Assembly: GCF_005239225.2 (NCBI RefSeq)
Contig: NC_133301.1
Location: 14,632,318 to 14,696,317 of the forward strand
Direction: 5' to 3'
DNA length: 64,000 nt
Source: Populus alba
Lineage: Eukaryota > Streptophyta > Magnoliopsida > Malpighiales > Salicaceae
Shown here: positions 1-12,535 of the stretch, piece by piece
How positions within the stretch are numbered: the first letter of the stretch is position 1
Layout: the number at the start of each line of letters is the position of its first letter
The notes under the pieces: model-generated
The model's database searches: none
What the model was told of the DNA's origin: nothing
Seen by the model: the letters and a program-made list of their open reading frames with translations, nothing else
Program-made: the position numbers and the translations under genes

Positions 1-2127
1 TCGGGGAGAATGGCACCACCGTCAGAAAAATCATCTCATTTTCAGTTACTCTTTCCATCATTAAAATCATTTAAAAACAAACAGTTACTCTTTTCAAAGA
101 AATCTACACTCTCAAGAATAACTTCTGCCTGCTTGCTTAAAAATGCGATTTAAAAAATAAATTAAAAAAAAAAAAAAAAACAGTTCGAAGCCATAAAACA
201 GTAGGCTAGGCCAAGTGTCGTAGAGTGTATTTAGAACTGTATTTTACTGTTGCATGATACGGAAGGATGATAAGAACAACAGGCTGTGAGAGGTTTCCCG
301 GCATTTTTTTTTACCGTGGTTAAAAGTAAATGTCGAGAGGGTTAATGTTTTTTTTTTTTTTTATGAGAAGCTGTTTTATCGGATTTTAACAAGGTAAAAA
401 TTAGGGGTGGTTCGGTAAGAAAATGGTTAGAATGCTAATTTATCTAGTCCTTGTATTTTCGATTAATTGTTCAATTTGTCCTTTTGTTTTTGGAAATCAT
501 AAATTAGTATCTTGACTACGGTTAGAATGCTAATTTTTAAAAAATGATTTTATTTTAATTTTTTTATAGTATGTGAAGGAAAAACTGAAAAGAAATGGAG
601 GGTAGTTAGGGAAAAATAATTGAATTGTAAAGGAAAACTAACGAAAGCATTCAGTTAAAAACATATCTAAAGTTGAAGTACTGGAGTGAAATTAAGTATA
701 AAGTACAGGTACTATTACGCTTACCCGATCAAGAGCTTGGCAGTGCTGCTGCTCCCAAGAAAAAGCTAATTAATCCAATAAAATGAAATCTACAGTTAAT
801 TTACATAATCCAAACGAAAATGGAATGCTGCCGCAGCAGCAAAATAAACAGTGTGACGCTTCACTTTCACATCAAAAGGCACTTTCAACGGCGATAATTA
901 AAAAACAAAATAAAAAAACTCAATAACTGTAATTATATTAGCAAAGAAAAATAGCACTCATCTTGCTAGTTCGAGGTCAGTGTTTGAAGATACGAAGTGA
1001 TTTAAAACTCGGGTTATGAGTAATTAAGTCAATTTGTAGATTTTCAAGCTAGTCTAGATCTATTATTTTTATCTAATATAATTTTATTTTAGTTTTTTTA
1101 AAAAAATATATTTGATTTTAATATGGCCCATTTTGGACAGATCGAATAAGAAATTGAATATAAATAAATAAATTGGGGGGGGGTGGGGGCCGCAAACAGA
1201 TAAGGATCCAAAATAAATATCAAATCCAGCCGACAGCATTGATGCTGTGTAAGGGAGGCACGAGGCAAAGAGATGAGGGGATTGCCAAGATCAGCACTCA
1301 GGACAAGGAAAGCAATTTTCTGTGGATGCCACGTGACCACCTTACTAAAAATAGACAATAAAATAAACACCTTGCTGGCGGGAGACTCCCACGTCCCACG
1401 AAGGCAGGCCACCTTTTACTACCATTATTATTTAGGTCTGTTTATTTTTATATTACAAAGTTAAAAAAAAAATTAAAATTTTTTTATTTTTTTATTTTAA
1501 ATTAATAATTTTTTAATATTTTTATATTATTTTAATGCATTAATTTTAAAAATGATTTTTAAAAAATAAAAAAATATATATTATTTTAATACATTTTTAA
1601 ATAAAATAAACTTTAAAAATAACCACACTAAACTTCTCAGTACATGCTTAATCCAAGATTTATTTTAAAAGTTTTGTAAGTTTTTTATAATTTACTAGAC
1701 ACGTGTAAAGAATTCTCTTAAGAAAATCACGAAAAGTTAGATTTGCTGTCCGTTTGGTTTCAATATTAGCCGTTCAAAGTTTAAAATCAACATGATATAT
1801 TTAAAATCTAGTCAATCAAAAAAAAATGTTACCTGGCCAGATATTTTCTTTAAGAATAGATAAATTATACATCATGTTATACGGCTTAATTAATATTATT
1901 TTCACTTCCTATTCATGATGAATTTGTGTTTATTATACTAAAATTTAATCGAAATAGCACCAAAAGTCCGTAAAACAACTAATCAATAGGTTAAAGTTGT
2001 CTCAAATCCATTTTCTGCAGGCGTAATTCTTCATTAATTTTCTAGAACCAGGAAAAAAGATGCATAAAGCTTTAAAAAACCTGCCCTATAAGTATTCTCT
2101 ATGATCATAAAATATTTCATTCATAGC
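1..2127. other. Intergenic, A/T-rich, no gene seen
   Basis: No open frame resembles a known protein. A less A/T-rich patch at about 1185-1420 contains a perfect G-box core CACGTG at 1330-1335 but no gene start follows it on either strand. The stretch at 1460-1627 is an A/T-rich dispersed repeat, listed separately. Confidence 0.6.
1460..1627 (-). repeat. A/T-rich dispersed element, reverse copy
   Basis: Reads on the minus strand as the family described at 51056-51270: a run of T/A blocks, then the block ATATTATTTTAATACATTT and a terminal AACCACACTA. Terminal sequence is partly lost, so the limits are approximate. Confidence 0.5.
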
Positions 2128-2148
2128 AAGAAGAAGAAGAAGAAGAAG
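2128..2148. repeat. (AAG)n microsatellite
   Basis: Seven uninterrupted AAG units. Confidence 0.95.
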
Positions 2149-2149
2149 C

Positions 2150-3340
2150 ATGGGACCCCGAGAAGAGAACAAGATTATGTTTTCATTTCAAGTTTTATTC
2201 AGAATAAAATGTAAAATTGAACAGAACACACAGACACCACACTGCAATCTAAGAGAATTGTTGTAATAAAGAAAGTGCAGAGCAGAAATGTGGAAGAAGT
2301 CACAAACCAGCTGCTGGAGTAATCTCAGAAATTCTTTAACAGGCTTCTAGGAAACAGAGAGAACAATCAATGGCGACCTCTGCATCAGCAAGAAAGAGTT
2401 TTCGTGAGTTGCCTTCCCCTGTCTCTCCTTTAATATCAACAGCTAGCACACATTATATACTAGATAATTCCGAGCTATGCCACGGCTCTGAATAGAAAAA
2501 TCTTATATGCTAAGAAAAATATCTAGGTACAGTTAATTTGCTTTTGAAAAGCACGAAAAAATCAGCCAATTACAACACTGATACAAAGGATAATCAACGA
2601 AGTAAGGATTTTATACTGAAAAAGAAAGGGAGAGATGGGAAGAAGATGCAAAACCAAAGCAATGAAGTAAACGCTTCAAGCTGTATCATATACTCAAGCG
2701 ACTTTACCCCATCAAAATACTTCTTCTATTCAAGAACAGTACTGATCAGACTCCCATCTCTTTCCCTCCTCTCTGAAGTTTCCAATCAGCTGATCTCAAC
2801 GTACGTATTGCGCTGTGAAGGATCTTGTATATCTGGACCATGCCTTCGAGCACACAAGCCTTCAAGGAACGAGCAGAGACTAGCAGGAGATTATCGAAAG
2901 AAATACCTCTAGCTAGCTATTACAGGAAACTAAATGACTTGTATGGAATATATGCGCAGGTGGGATCAGTTCTTTAGCTTTTGGTTTCAAAGAATCACTT
3001 CGATTTCTATTCTCGTCTTAAATCTCCTGATCTTGCAAGCTTTAGCACTTTTGAGTAAAGAATAGATTAACGAACCTCTTGCAGTAATCTGGAATATGGT
3101 AGCTCGGTAGATACAGTTGACAAGGAACGATATTTGATTGAAAATCAAAGCCGGCCCACTTCCTCTTTTTCCTTCCTCTGTTTATGACGGAGTGTGCATT
3201 TTCTTGCTCTGTAGCTTTTTGTAGATTGAAATGATAAGAAGAGTGATGTGTGCATGAAGTTAACTCTCCGGTTAGGGTGGTGAGATCTACTTTTTAAAGA
3301 GAATGGTGGAAGGTGGTGGTTCGTTAAGCTTTCTTTAAGA
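2150..3340. other. Balanced-composition intergenic stretch, unassigned
   Basis: Composition is much less A/T-biased than the flanks, like a transcribed or formerly transcribed region. The longest frame (2538-2912, +, 124 codons from a TTG) matches no family I know and has low-complexity Ser/Lys content. On the minus strand a 36-codon frame (about 3144-3254) is equally anonymous. It could be a non-coding transcript or a distal promoter; I cannot tell. Confidence 0.35.
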
Positions 3341-3867
3341 CAGTTTTTTTTTTTTTTTACATGATACTGGAGTCCTTTTTTTATTAAATAGGCGCTAGTT
3401 TAAATCTTGTAATATTACTCTTATTATTTCATATAATTAAAATTAATTAATTACACAAGCTAATATATGCATGTGTAAGTTCACTTTAGATACTAGTATA
3501 AAATTTCGGTTAAGATGGTTTTGTGATATTTTTTAATGTGTATTTAATATTGTTATATAGTGTACTTTTCAAAAATATTTTTATTTAAAAATATATTAAA
3601 ATAATTCCTTTTACAATGAAAGGGAGGAAATACCTTGAGATAAAACTAGCATTAACTCTCCAAGGTGACCTATATGTTTTAAGCTAATTCTAAAACAATA
3701 AAACAAAAAAAAAAAATGTTAACTCATTGACGGCTTTAATCATATAAAAAGAAAATAGCAAATATTTGCGTCCTAAAAGTTTGTGGTGCCTTTTGCAATG
3801 AGAAATTGTCGAATACCAGTTTTTAAAAGGTTAGGTGGTCAATTTGATGCTGTAATCGTGAGTCGAA

Positions 3868-4060
3868 GTGTAGTTATAATTGTTTTTTAAAATATTTTTT
3901 ATTTGAAAATATATTAAAATAATATTTTTTATTTTTAAAAAATTATTTTTGATATCAGTGCATCAAAATGATTTAAAAATATCAAAAAAATATTAATTTT
4001 AAAAAAAAATAAAAACTTTAAATTTTTTAAAAACACTTTTAAAACGTAGAAACAAATACG
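3868..4060 (+). repeat. A/T-rich dispersed element, forward copy
   Basis: Well-preserved copy: opens with AGTTATAATTGTTTTTTAAA, has the central block TTTTTGATATCAGTGCATC and ends AAACGTAGAAACAAATACG. A shorter relic of the same block lies at about 3560-3610. Confidence 0.6.
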
Positions 4061-4679
4061 ATATTGGAGGGTAATTTTTTAAAATATTTTTTTTATTTTT
4101 TATATTATTTTATAAAATCATTGAAAAACACTAATAAAAAAAACATAAATATAATATTTTCTCAAGATAAATGCAAATTTAAAAAACATCTTTAAAAGCA
4201 AAAGTTAGCATAATCCCAAGACCCCCTAACATTCCTTATATTTGCATTATTCCTTTGATTTTTATTGTTTTAAAAAAAAAACATTGCATTGGCCAATCTA
4301 AAAAATCAATTATAGTCTCCCTTTCAATCCATTGAAAAATGACTACAACTTGATAGTTAGCGATAAAGGTATAACGACAAGCATATTTGATATTTGATTA
4401 AACTTAACAATCATGGAAAATAATAGGTGGGGGGAATTATTGATACTAGGATTGACATTGGTAACTTCATGCTTCCCCTTTCCTCTGTCGGTAAAGAAAG
4501 CATGATTCGGACACATTTTTCGTATAGATCTTAGATTCTATTTTTTTAATCGAGGTTACTTAGGATAGGCTCCTTAAATTTCTGTTTATCAATAATTAAA
4601 AAATATCCAAACTTCTTGTTTTATTCACGGCTTTATTATTAGGGAGACAGTTTAAGAAAGTAGTGCAAACTATATTTCA

Positions 4680-4830
4680 TAAAAAATAATTTAATTTTTT
4701 TTATATTTTTAAATTGTTTTGAATTGTCGATATCAAAAATAATTTTTAAAAATTAAAAAAAAATATTTTAATACATTTCTAAATAAAAAATATTTTAAAA
4801 AATAATTATTATCATACTTTAAACATACCC
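4680..4830 (-). repeat. A/T-rich dispersed element, reverse copy
   Basis: Central GATATCAAAAATAATTTTT block followed by AATACATTTCTAAATAAAAA, in reverse order relative to the copy at 3868. Ends are approximate. Confidence 0.55.
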
Positions 4831-4982
4831 ATAATTTTTTTAATATCTTATAAGATAACAAACCTCATTTCTAAGATATATATATTGCGTAACATAGCAA
4901 ACACAATATTTTCACTTTTTTTTAATTTGAAATTCCTTAAAAATAATTTTAAAATGAAGTTATATATTTTCAAAACATATTA

Positions 4983-5007
4983 TATTATTATTATTATTAT
5001 TATTATT
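4983..5007. repeat. (ATT)n microsatellite
   Basis: About eight uninterrupted ATT units. Confidence 0.95.
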
Positions 5008-5399
5008 TCTGTATATTTTATTTGATATAGTACTGTTTCGACCTGGTAACCCTATTCCAGTATCCACTTCTTGTCACCAATTTTATGCTTCGTGATCCAT
5101 TTGAGTTCTATGGCTATCATCTATCTAAAATTATAAATTTTCCTACCTAAAATCATAATAAAACACGCTTCAACAAAAACATTGTTTGTCGGCATGCAAT
5201 GCCGCTGCCCATTTCATATAGTTGTCGGCAAGCAACTTCCTCCGTACATTCGTAATTCGCGGCAGATAGGGAGACTGCATGGGTGATGACTTCATTTCGA
5301 AGATTTTCTAGTACTATAGTTGAATACTAAACTAATTGTTAAATCACATGACAGGGTTTTTGTTCTCTGGAAATAATAATCTTGAAATTTATCTTATTG

Positions 5400-6222
5400 T
5401 TGCTAGCAGGGGTGTTAAAAAAACTGACAAATCAAAAAAACTCAACCATTAAAAAAAACCAAATAAATTGATTAAAAAATATAAAAAATCACTTAATCCG
5501 GTTTGAACTTTAATTTTAATTTGAAAAAGCTTTAACCGATTAAACTAGACTGGATTTAATTGAATCTAAATAACTTTAAAAAAAATATATATAAAAAGAA
5601 ACATTCTCTAAGAACCATGACCCTAAATCATTCCATCCCTTTTCCGGCTGCCCCTTTTTTTTTTTTGGTGCTCTCTCTTATATTTTCTCATATATAGTGT
5701 TAACTTAATATTGAATCATTTTTTTAGGTTTTGACACTAGCTATATCTCCTCACTTTCTCGTACAATCACTTTTTAGTCTCAATGCCAATGCCTTTCACA
5801 ACCTTCACTTCACTTTTATTATCAACCATCAAACAATGGTGGTTATAATACCTCCATGTGCATTTACAAATCTAATTATTTCTCTAAACTTTGATTCATC
5901 TCTCAACTTTGATTCATCCTATCATCTAACATTAGAGATAATAATCCAATATCTCAGTTTATTTCATCATTCATTTGTTAATATGCACAACCTTTATGAG
6001 AAATGGAGTATGAGGGTTTTGTGTACAACAGCAACATTAAAAACAAGTTCATTTGGTTTATGATTTTTTTTTTTTTTGAACGCTAAAAACTCGATCTAAA
6101 TAGAACAAAATTGTTTTGATTTAAACTGGTTCTCAATTCAATCTGGATTATATTAACAAAGAATATTATTTTTCAATTTAGTTGAAACCAAACCAAACTA
6201 AATCGTGAATACCCTTGCTAGC
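5400..6222. mobile_element. Non-autonomous TIR transposon, hAT-like
   Basis: The left edge reads GCTAGCAGGGGTGTT and the right edge, read on the other strand, GCTAGCAAGGGTATTC, so the ends are inverted repeats of about 10 bp (CARGGGTRTT). The 8-mer TTGCTAGC occurs directly at 5400-5407 and 6215-6222, the size of a hAT target duplication. Because GCTAGC is itself a palindrome, the border between target duplication and inverted repeat cannot be fixed. Subterminal parts are rich in AACCGATTAAAC-type motifs on one side and their complement on the other. No transposase is present; the 110-codon frame inside (5731-6063) matches nothing. Confidence 0.65.
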
Positions 6223-6789
6223 TAAGTTGAAATGTTATGATGGAGAAACTTATGAGTAATTTTATGATACTCATTTTTTATATTAATTAAAAAAAAATAC
6301 TAGATGAAGATAATTTTTTATTTTTTTTAATGGATCATAGTTTTATATTTATCTACTTTTTCAAAATAAATTTTTAAAAATAACTAATAAAATATCACTA
6401 ACTATCGCTATAAAGTTTTTCTAAATTAACACCAACGGAAATAATTATATTAAATGAGTAGTACCAAATAAGAAAGCTTAGAGCAATCCTATTCATGGTT
6501 GATATTTGTGTATCCTTTACCGACTTTTGCAAATCCTGTCCATACTTGACGTGCACGACGGACCGGATTCGCATTAAGATTTTTATCTAAAAGTTGTTAA
6601 AAATATATTTTTTAGTGAAAATTTAACATTGAATTTATATTATTTTAAATATACTTTCTTTTCAAGTAAAGTTTTTTAAACGAAAAACTTAATAGTTAAT
6701 ACACAAGTTGGTTACTACTGTGTTTAATTTTTAAGAATCTAATTAAAAAAAATAAAAAATAAAAGCTTAACCACTAATTTGTTTGAAAG

Positions 6790-6985
6790 TTGGCTGCAGT
6801 TACTTTTTCAAAGTGTTTTTAAATAAAAAATACATCAAAATAATTTTTTTTTATTTTTAAAAAATTATTTTTACCATCAACACATTAAAATGATCTAAAA
6901 ATAATAAAAAAATTAATTTAAAACAAATAAAAAATATAAAAAAAATTAAATTTTTTTAAAAATATTTCTAAAACACAAAAATAAC
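6790..6985 (+). repeat. A/T-rich dispersed element, forward copy
   Basis: Opens GGCTGCAGTTACTTTTTCAA, central CATCAACACATTAAAATGAT, ends AACACAAAAATAAC. Nearly full length. Confidence 0.6.
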
Positions 6986-7209
6986 TAGGGTATGAGAAAA
7001 TAAAATATGAGGTAAGATTTTAGAAATTACGATCGACAATCCTAACCACAAGGAAAAAAAAAAAAAAAAAAAACAAAAACAAGAACTTTTGACTTCGGAA
7101 TACACAAGGCCACATTATTCTTCGAAATTAAAAGCGACCGCATGCCTGTCTCTCCTAGTACCCGTGACCATGGGAGTTTCATTATTTCAATGTCTTTGAA
7201 TGAAATGAA

Positions 7210-7227
7210 GTGTGTGTGTGTGTGTGT
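7210..7227. repeat. (GT)n microsatellite
   Basis: Nine GT units. Confidence 0.95.
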
Positions 7228-7584
7228 CACCTTGAGAGCTTGTGTTACATTTTACATCTTTTTTTCATAATAAAGGAGGCATGCACCTCCTTCCCACAGA
7301 AAGGCAGTACTTTCCAGTACATGCATATTTTATAAGATAAATCTTTGTCGGATTAAAAAAAAAAGATAGATTTTTGGCACTTTAAATTTGGCCTAGCGCA
7401 AACACGCATGTATACAAGCACAGAATATTGCAAACAAGAACTTTTCCACAATGCTTATGTGCTTGTGTTTGTTTGTAGCCGCCACTGCACCAGAAGCCCG
7501 CAAGACATGCGAAGAAATGTTTTAAATGCTTAACATAAGAAAAAAACAAAGGAAAAAAAAGTTTTAAAAAATTCATATATTATT

Positions 7585-7720
7585 ATCAAGATATGAGAGA
7601 TGTTTTTTAAAAAAAAAAATACTTCAAGATTTTCTTTTTAATTTTTATATCAGTATATCAAAATAATTAAAAAATATAAATATTAATTTAATTTTTTTCA
7701 AGTAAAATATACTTTTAAAA
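7585..7720 (+). repeat. A/T-rich dispersed element, degraded
   Basis: Retains the block ATATCAGTATATCAAAATAA and the A-rich right half; the left terminus is missing. Confidence 0.45.
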
Positions 7721-7772
7721 AATTGCAAACACCTCACACTTTAGTATTTGGTATTTTAATTTTATTTTGTAG

Positions 7773-7992
7773 TTAAGTAGCTTGCATTTTTTTTTTAGTT
7801 TAACGTGGGTGTCTGGGCCAGTTTACGCGCACCTCGACTAATCCCACGGAGCCCTGAAGTTAACGACCATGTAAGCCTCCAATGCCATCATATAAGTAAT
7901 CTAGGGCTCGAATCTAAAATCACAGAGAAAACAAATCTCTTTATCCTAAGCTCTTACCACCAGACTAGACCACCATTAAGTAGCTTGCATTT
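7773..7992 (-). mobile_element. tRNA-derived SINE (Au-like) with perfect TSD
   Basis: Body at 7790-7975, inserted on the minus strand. It is bounded by a perfect 17-bp direct repeat, TTAAGTAGCTTGCATTT, at 7773-7789 and 7976-7992. Read on the minus strand it begins with a polymerase III box A-like segment (TCTGGTGGTAAGAGCTT) followed by a box B-like segment (GATTCGAGCCC), then a tRNA-unrelated body ending GGCCCAGACACCCACGTTAA and an A run (T run on the plus strand). This layout is that of a retroposed SINE. The body matches, from memory, the widespread plant Au-type SINE; the exact family name is my inference. A decayed relative lies at 52795-52976. Confidence 0.85.
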
Positions 7993-8361
7993 CGCTACAT
8001 GGAGTATCGTGCTTGCCACCAAGGATATTGCTGGAATTCTAAAATTAAGATTTCGTCGGCAGGGGCAGAACTCTGTTTATGCAATTATGATTGGATAATG
8101 GGTGGCCATGCCTAGACTCTGAGAAGGTTTTCAATTTAGTCCCAAGTCTTAAGACTAGCATCAAATTAAGTTAAATTGATTTCATTAAAATATCATATTC
8201 TCCTATTCTAAAAATTCTGATCCAACATTAATTTATTTAATTTAAATGTTCCTTTATACTAATCATATTATCCATTTATCTCTAAAATTTTAGTTTTCTC
8301 TTGTTTTAAAGGAAAGAAGGGTCATGCATACGTTAATTTGGAAAATGTGGTCTCTTTTAAA

Positions 8362-8520
8362 TTTATATTTTTTGATAAAAAATATTATTTTTTATGTTTT
8401 TAGATTATTTTGATATGTTGATTTAAAAAATATTTTTTAAAAAAATAAAAAAATATAATTTTGATTTATTTCTTAATGAAAAATATTTTAAACCGTAATC
8501 ACTACCATAATTTCAAATAG
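8362..8520 (-). repeat. A/T-rich dispersed element, reverse copy
   Basis: TAGATTATTTTGATATGTTG block, then TTATTTCTTAATGAAAAATA and a terminal CGTAATCACTACCA. Left end eroded. Confidence 0.5.
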
Positions 8521-9760
8521 ACCCATAATCTTTAAGAAATTTCCTACTTGTGTTTGAATTCCACCGTTTTTTGTAAGAAAAAGTAAAGACAATTTCCATT
8601 GATGATTGGTAAGGAATTAAGCATTGCAATTAATTATAATTACTTTACAATAAAATTTGATAAAAGCAATGTTCCCTGGGAAATAAAATTAGCATGGAAA
8701 TACGAAAATAACCAAAAAATTAGTAAAGTACAAGTCACTTAGAGATGGAGTATTTTAGGCACTTTGGATAATAGCACATTAAATATTAAATACCCAACTA
8801 TAGAAAGAACCGAAAGGTGGTATCGAATAGTCTTAAAGTAATTATTACTCTGAGAAAAATAGTAAAAGCAGTTTTTAATGAGTCGGTGAGGAAGAAGTCA
8901 GAAGAAGCAAGTCTCAAGAAATCTTGATACCAAAAAAAAAAAAATCCCAAAAGATCTCAAGAAACAAGAAATTCCAAGGTATAGCATATTCCTTGTGATC
9001 ACATTATAGGCTAGCGTGCGAGGATGGTTTTGTTCTTGGCCGACGCGAAGCCGACACGAGTTATTGTCGGAAATGGGTAAAGGGCAAAACAGAAAAACGG
9101 GCTTAATCTTTTATTGTTTGATCAAATCAGACCTTTTACTTCATATTAGCTTTATTACACCTGTCCTAATATGATGGTTCGAGTGAAAACCTAGCCGATT
9201 AGGTCGTTTGATCTTGATAAACTGTGAGTCAGCCCTTAAAACTCGGTTTGTTTTTTTTTTTTTTTTAAATATTATTTTAAATAAAAAAAATAATAACGTT
9301 TTAATTAACCTTAGTAATTAAAATCATAGATTTTACTCTAAATTAATTAGCACATATCAGCCTCTCTATTTCTAAGACTAAAAGTAATTTAAGCTCTTTT
9401 ATTCTTTTACACGTAAACGTTTATGATGGAAACCCATACGAATTTCCTATAAAAAAAATATCTCATCCAAAATATTGAAAATTAGAATATTTATTTTATT
9501 TTTGACCCTGGCATAACATGATACTTCTATTATATGATTTTTATTTATAATATAAACTTGTTTGATTAATTGATATTTTTGTGAGCTCAAAATCAAAAAG
9601 CTTCTAAAGAATATAAACATGTTAGTGAATATAATGTAAATGAGTTCTAAAGACTGATTTTACATTTCAGTTCCCGAGCCAAGTGCCATGTGATAGTGAG
9701 AGAACTGTTTAGATGGCCCACGTCACTATGACAAAAAAATAAGACCTGAGAACGTCCACT
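8521..9760. other. Intergenic, no gene seen
   Basis: No frame of note. A short G/C-richer patch at about 9010-9110 contains GGCCGACGCGAAGCCGACAC but no recognisable coding or repeat signature. Confidence 0.5.
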
Positions 9761-9869
9761 TTACCTTAAAACTACATCCAAGAAATTTAGATCCGGCTAC
9801 AACGTTGGATAGATTAGTAATATTTATAATATTAGACCCAAAAGTTTTAGATATGAGTCTAATAATAAA

Positions 9870-10250
9870 GTTGTGTCATGAAAGTGTAATAACTAAACAG
9901 AAAAAAAATTAATATTAAAAAATAAAATTAAACAAAAAAAAATAATTAAAAAAAATAAAACACCATTCCAATAAATAGTATTGTTGGAGAAGAGATACAT
10001 TAAAACTCACTCATGAGATCAGGATAATCTAAAGAAAAATAAACAAAGTAAATCATGAAATTTTTTAATCAAACCAATATTAAAAAATAAAGTTGGAAGA
10101 AAAAAATTAATTAAAAAAATTTAAGTCAACTGAGTTAACTCATCAAATCAGATTAATCCATCAAATTTAAAATACATGTCATGAAAGTATAATAACTAAA
10201 AAAATTAATATTAAAAAATTAAATTAAACAAAAAAATTAATTTTATAAAA
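9870..10250. repeat. Degenerate direct-repeat block
   Basis: The segment beginning TGTCATGAAAGTGTAATAAC at 9874 recurs as TGTCATGAAAGTATAATAAC at 10177, each followed by similar A-rich sequence with AATATTAAAAAAT and AAATTAAACAAAAAAA. In between are related motifs such as CATGAGATCAGGATAATCTA and GTCAACTGAGTTAACTCATC. This looks like a decayed copy of a repeat whose unit carries GAGTTAACTC and GGTCATGA-type motifs, common between genes in poplar; that identification is from memory. Confidence 0.45.
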
Positions 10251-10515
10251 AATCTATAACTAAAAATGCATCCATTTTTTTATTATAGATTTGCATAATT
10301 TTATAGTAAAAAGATAATTCCTTTTAGTTATAGTGAATTATTAGTGAAATGGGATATCATTATTATTTTTTAAAAAACCCCTAATCTATAATGTCTCAAA
10401 ATTGAAACCCACTACTCCATTTTCTGTTTTAATAAATTTATTGAACTAAATTCGATAAATTTAGTATGGACAAGTGGCATAAACCCCCTAATCCTAATCT
10501 ATAAATTTCTCTCTC

Positions 10516-10534
10516 CACACACACACACACACAC
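10516..10534. repeat. (AC)n microsatellite
   Basis: About nine AC units. Confidence 0.95.
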
Positions 10535-11306
10535 TCCCTTATATTTAAAATCCGATGGCAGAGGCCATTGTTTTCGAGAAGTCATGAGGTTCTGCAGTAT
10601 ATTTCCTTCTTTTGTTTATTTTATCTGATATGATATGTATTATGTGATAACAACAAGAATAGTTTAGAGTTCTCCAACTAATGATAAGAACCAAGACCTC
10701 AAGTGCGAAATTAGACAGTATCAAAAGCCATTGATGAGCTCTCCAATTGGATGGATCAATTGTATGGACAAGTGCTTCATGCCACCAGCCTCAAAGCAAA
10801 ATCTGTACTACTTGATTTGTAGAATATATATCTAAATGGTTGTGAGAATTAATCCTATTCCTCAACTAACGTCAAAATTAAAATCTCTAAGATGCAAGGA
10901 TTAGCGATGTTCATTGCGAGTGTGAACACATCTTCTTTCACTCTTGACATTTTGGGCGAGAATAAAGGGAAAAGGTAAAAGTTAAAGAGGATAAATTAAG
11001 ATATATACCAAAGTAAAATAACATTCTGATTCATATATATATCATCTTTTATTGTGTTATATTAGAGTCCCAGAAAGCAAAAGTATACTTACCTTATCCA
11101 GACACAGGAGGAAAAGCTGTAGAGGAACCTCAAGAGCATTCGCAGTAGTTGATGATCTCTTTGATTTTGACTCGAGATATGCTAATTGGTTGCCTCCTGG
11201 AAATGGAGAAAAGATACACTTGAATTTATATATAAAATGATGGTCGTGAGGTCAAAAGGGAGAGAATAAGAATAATAAAGATTGACAGGAAATGGCTGGA
11301 AGGATG

Positions 11307-11308
<2 letters not shown>
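10535..11308. other. Intergenic, unassigned, with splice-like signals
   Basis: No family-level match on either strand. On the minus strand a stretch of about 110 bp near 11090-11199 is bounded by an acceptor-like TTTCCAG and a donor-like GTAAGTATAC, but its reading frames join to no recognisable protein upstream or downstream. This may be a decayed gene or a non-coding transcript. Confidence 0.3.

Positions 11309-11339
<31 letters not shown>
11309..11339. repeat. (AT)n microsatellite
   Basis: About fifteen uninterrupted AT units. Confidence 0.95.
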
Positions 11340-11342
<3 letters not shown>

Positions 11343-11520
11343 GATGCCAAGGGGGAGGAGGACGCAACTCCTCGTTATCCTGTATGGATTCCCAAAGGAA
11401 CACCTAGCAAGGGCATCGGCGATAGATTTGCCACACGAAAGTTCGAGGAAATTTCTCAGATACGTGTAGGCAGGAACTCAACATGGCGGTGTTATTGCTG
11501 TCATGTCAACTCAACAAGGT

Positions 11521-11700
11521 GATTTTTTTTTACGTTTTAAAAAAAAATATTTTTTTATTTTAAATTAATATATTTTTTAGTATTTTTAAATTATTTTTAA
11601 TGTGTTGGTATCAAAAATAATTTTTTAAAAATAAAAAAATATTATTTTAATATATTTTTAAATGAAAAGAATTTTGAAAAACAACCACAACCATATTTAA
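11521..11700 (-). repeat. A/T-rich dispersed element, reverse copy
   Basis: TTAATGTGTTGGTATCAAAA centre and a preserved right end AAACAACCACAACCATATTT, the reverse complement of the family's GTGGTTGT start. Confidence 0.6.
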
Positions 11701-11779
11701 AAAGTGATGAAAACATAATATATATTTTAAAAAAATAATATAACTTATATTTTATAATTTTATTTGATAATTTAAATTT

Positions 11780-11990
11780 TTGGGTTAAATTAGTTTGTTA
11801 GTATAGTATTAAAATTTTAATAATTAAATAGTTATGAGTTTGAATCTCGTTATTTTTATTCATTTGATAAAAAATAAATAAGAAGTAATTTGAGTTTATT
11901 CAAGTTTCAAGTTTAGAAAGATCTTTATTTAAAAAAATATATTATAAAATAATATAAATCAATCTTATCTAACAAGGCTTAAGCTTTTAA
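11780..11990 (+). repeat. Dispersed repeat with tRNA-like box B
   Basis: Contains TAATTAAATAGTTATGAGTTT then GAATCTCG, followed by ATTTGATAAAAAATAAATAA and CAAGTTTCAAGTTTAG. A better-preserved relative at 39985-40225 has the same order of motifs, including TGGTATCAAAACTTTAATGA and ACGAGTTTCAATCTTACC. The arrangement suggests a tRNA-derived retroposon, but ends and target duplications are not visible. Confidence 0.4.
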
Positions 11991-12389
11991 ACTAAGATGA
12001 TTATTTAACATATCTTTAGTTGGATTTTAAATAAAACTAAATGAAAATTAACATGTTCAAATTTGATGAGTGATTTTATTTGGTTTTTTTTAAAAAATAT
12101 ATTAAAACAACATTATTATAATTTTATTTTTTAAAAATAATATTATTTTGAATTAAATAGATCAACATATTCCACCTGATGAGTTTTGGAACAAGCTTAA
12201 TAAATTTATAATAAAAAATAATGAAGAATTAATATTTATTACATGGAATCAATATGTTGATTTTTTAAAATTAATTTAATATATAAAAAATATTTTTACT
12301 GAATTAATATAGCTGGCCAATAATTTGTTCCAGGGTTGGATATTATTTTGAGTTTTTTCATTATGTTTAATTGTTTATGTGAGTGTGAT

Positions 12390-12535
12390 GAATATTATTT
12401 TATAAAATATTTTTTATTTGAAAATATATTAAAATAATATTTTTTATTTTTAAAATTTATTTTTAATATCAACACATTAAAATAATTTAAAAATAAAATA
12501 AAAAAAATAATAAAAAAAAGTAAAATACAACCATA
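12390..12535 (+). repeat. A/T-rich dispersed element, forward copy
   Basis: ATTTGAAAATATATTAAAAT, TAATATCAACACATTAAAAT and a terminal AAATACAACCATAATC in family order. Confidence 0.55.

Noticed and set aside
1330..1335. G-box CACGTG
   Set aside because: A single 6-bp motif with no gene start nearby; not reported as a regulatory site.
2538..2912. 124-codon plus frame
   Set aside because: Begins at a TTG rather than ATG, composition is not protein-like, and no homologous motif is present.
11052..11522. Overlapping small frames around the (AT)n tract
   Set aside because: They read through the microsatellite (YIYIYI runs) and match nothing.
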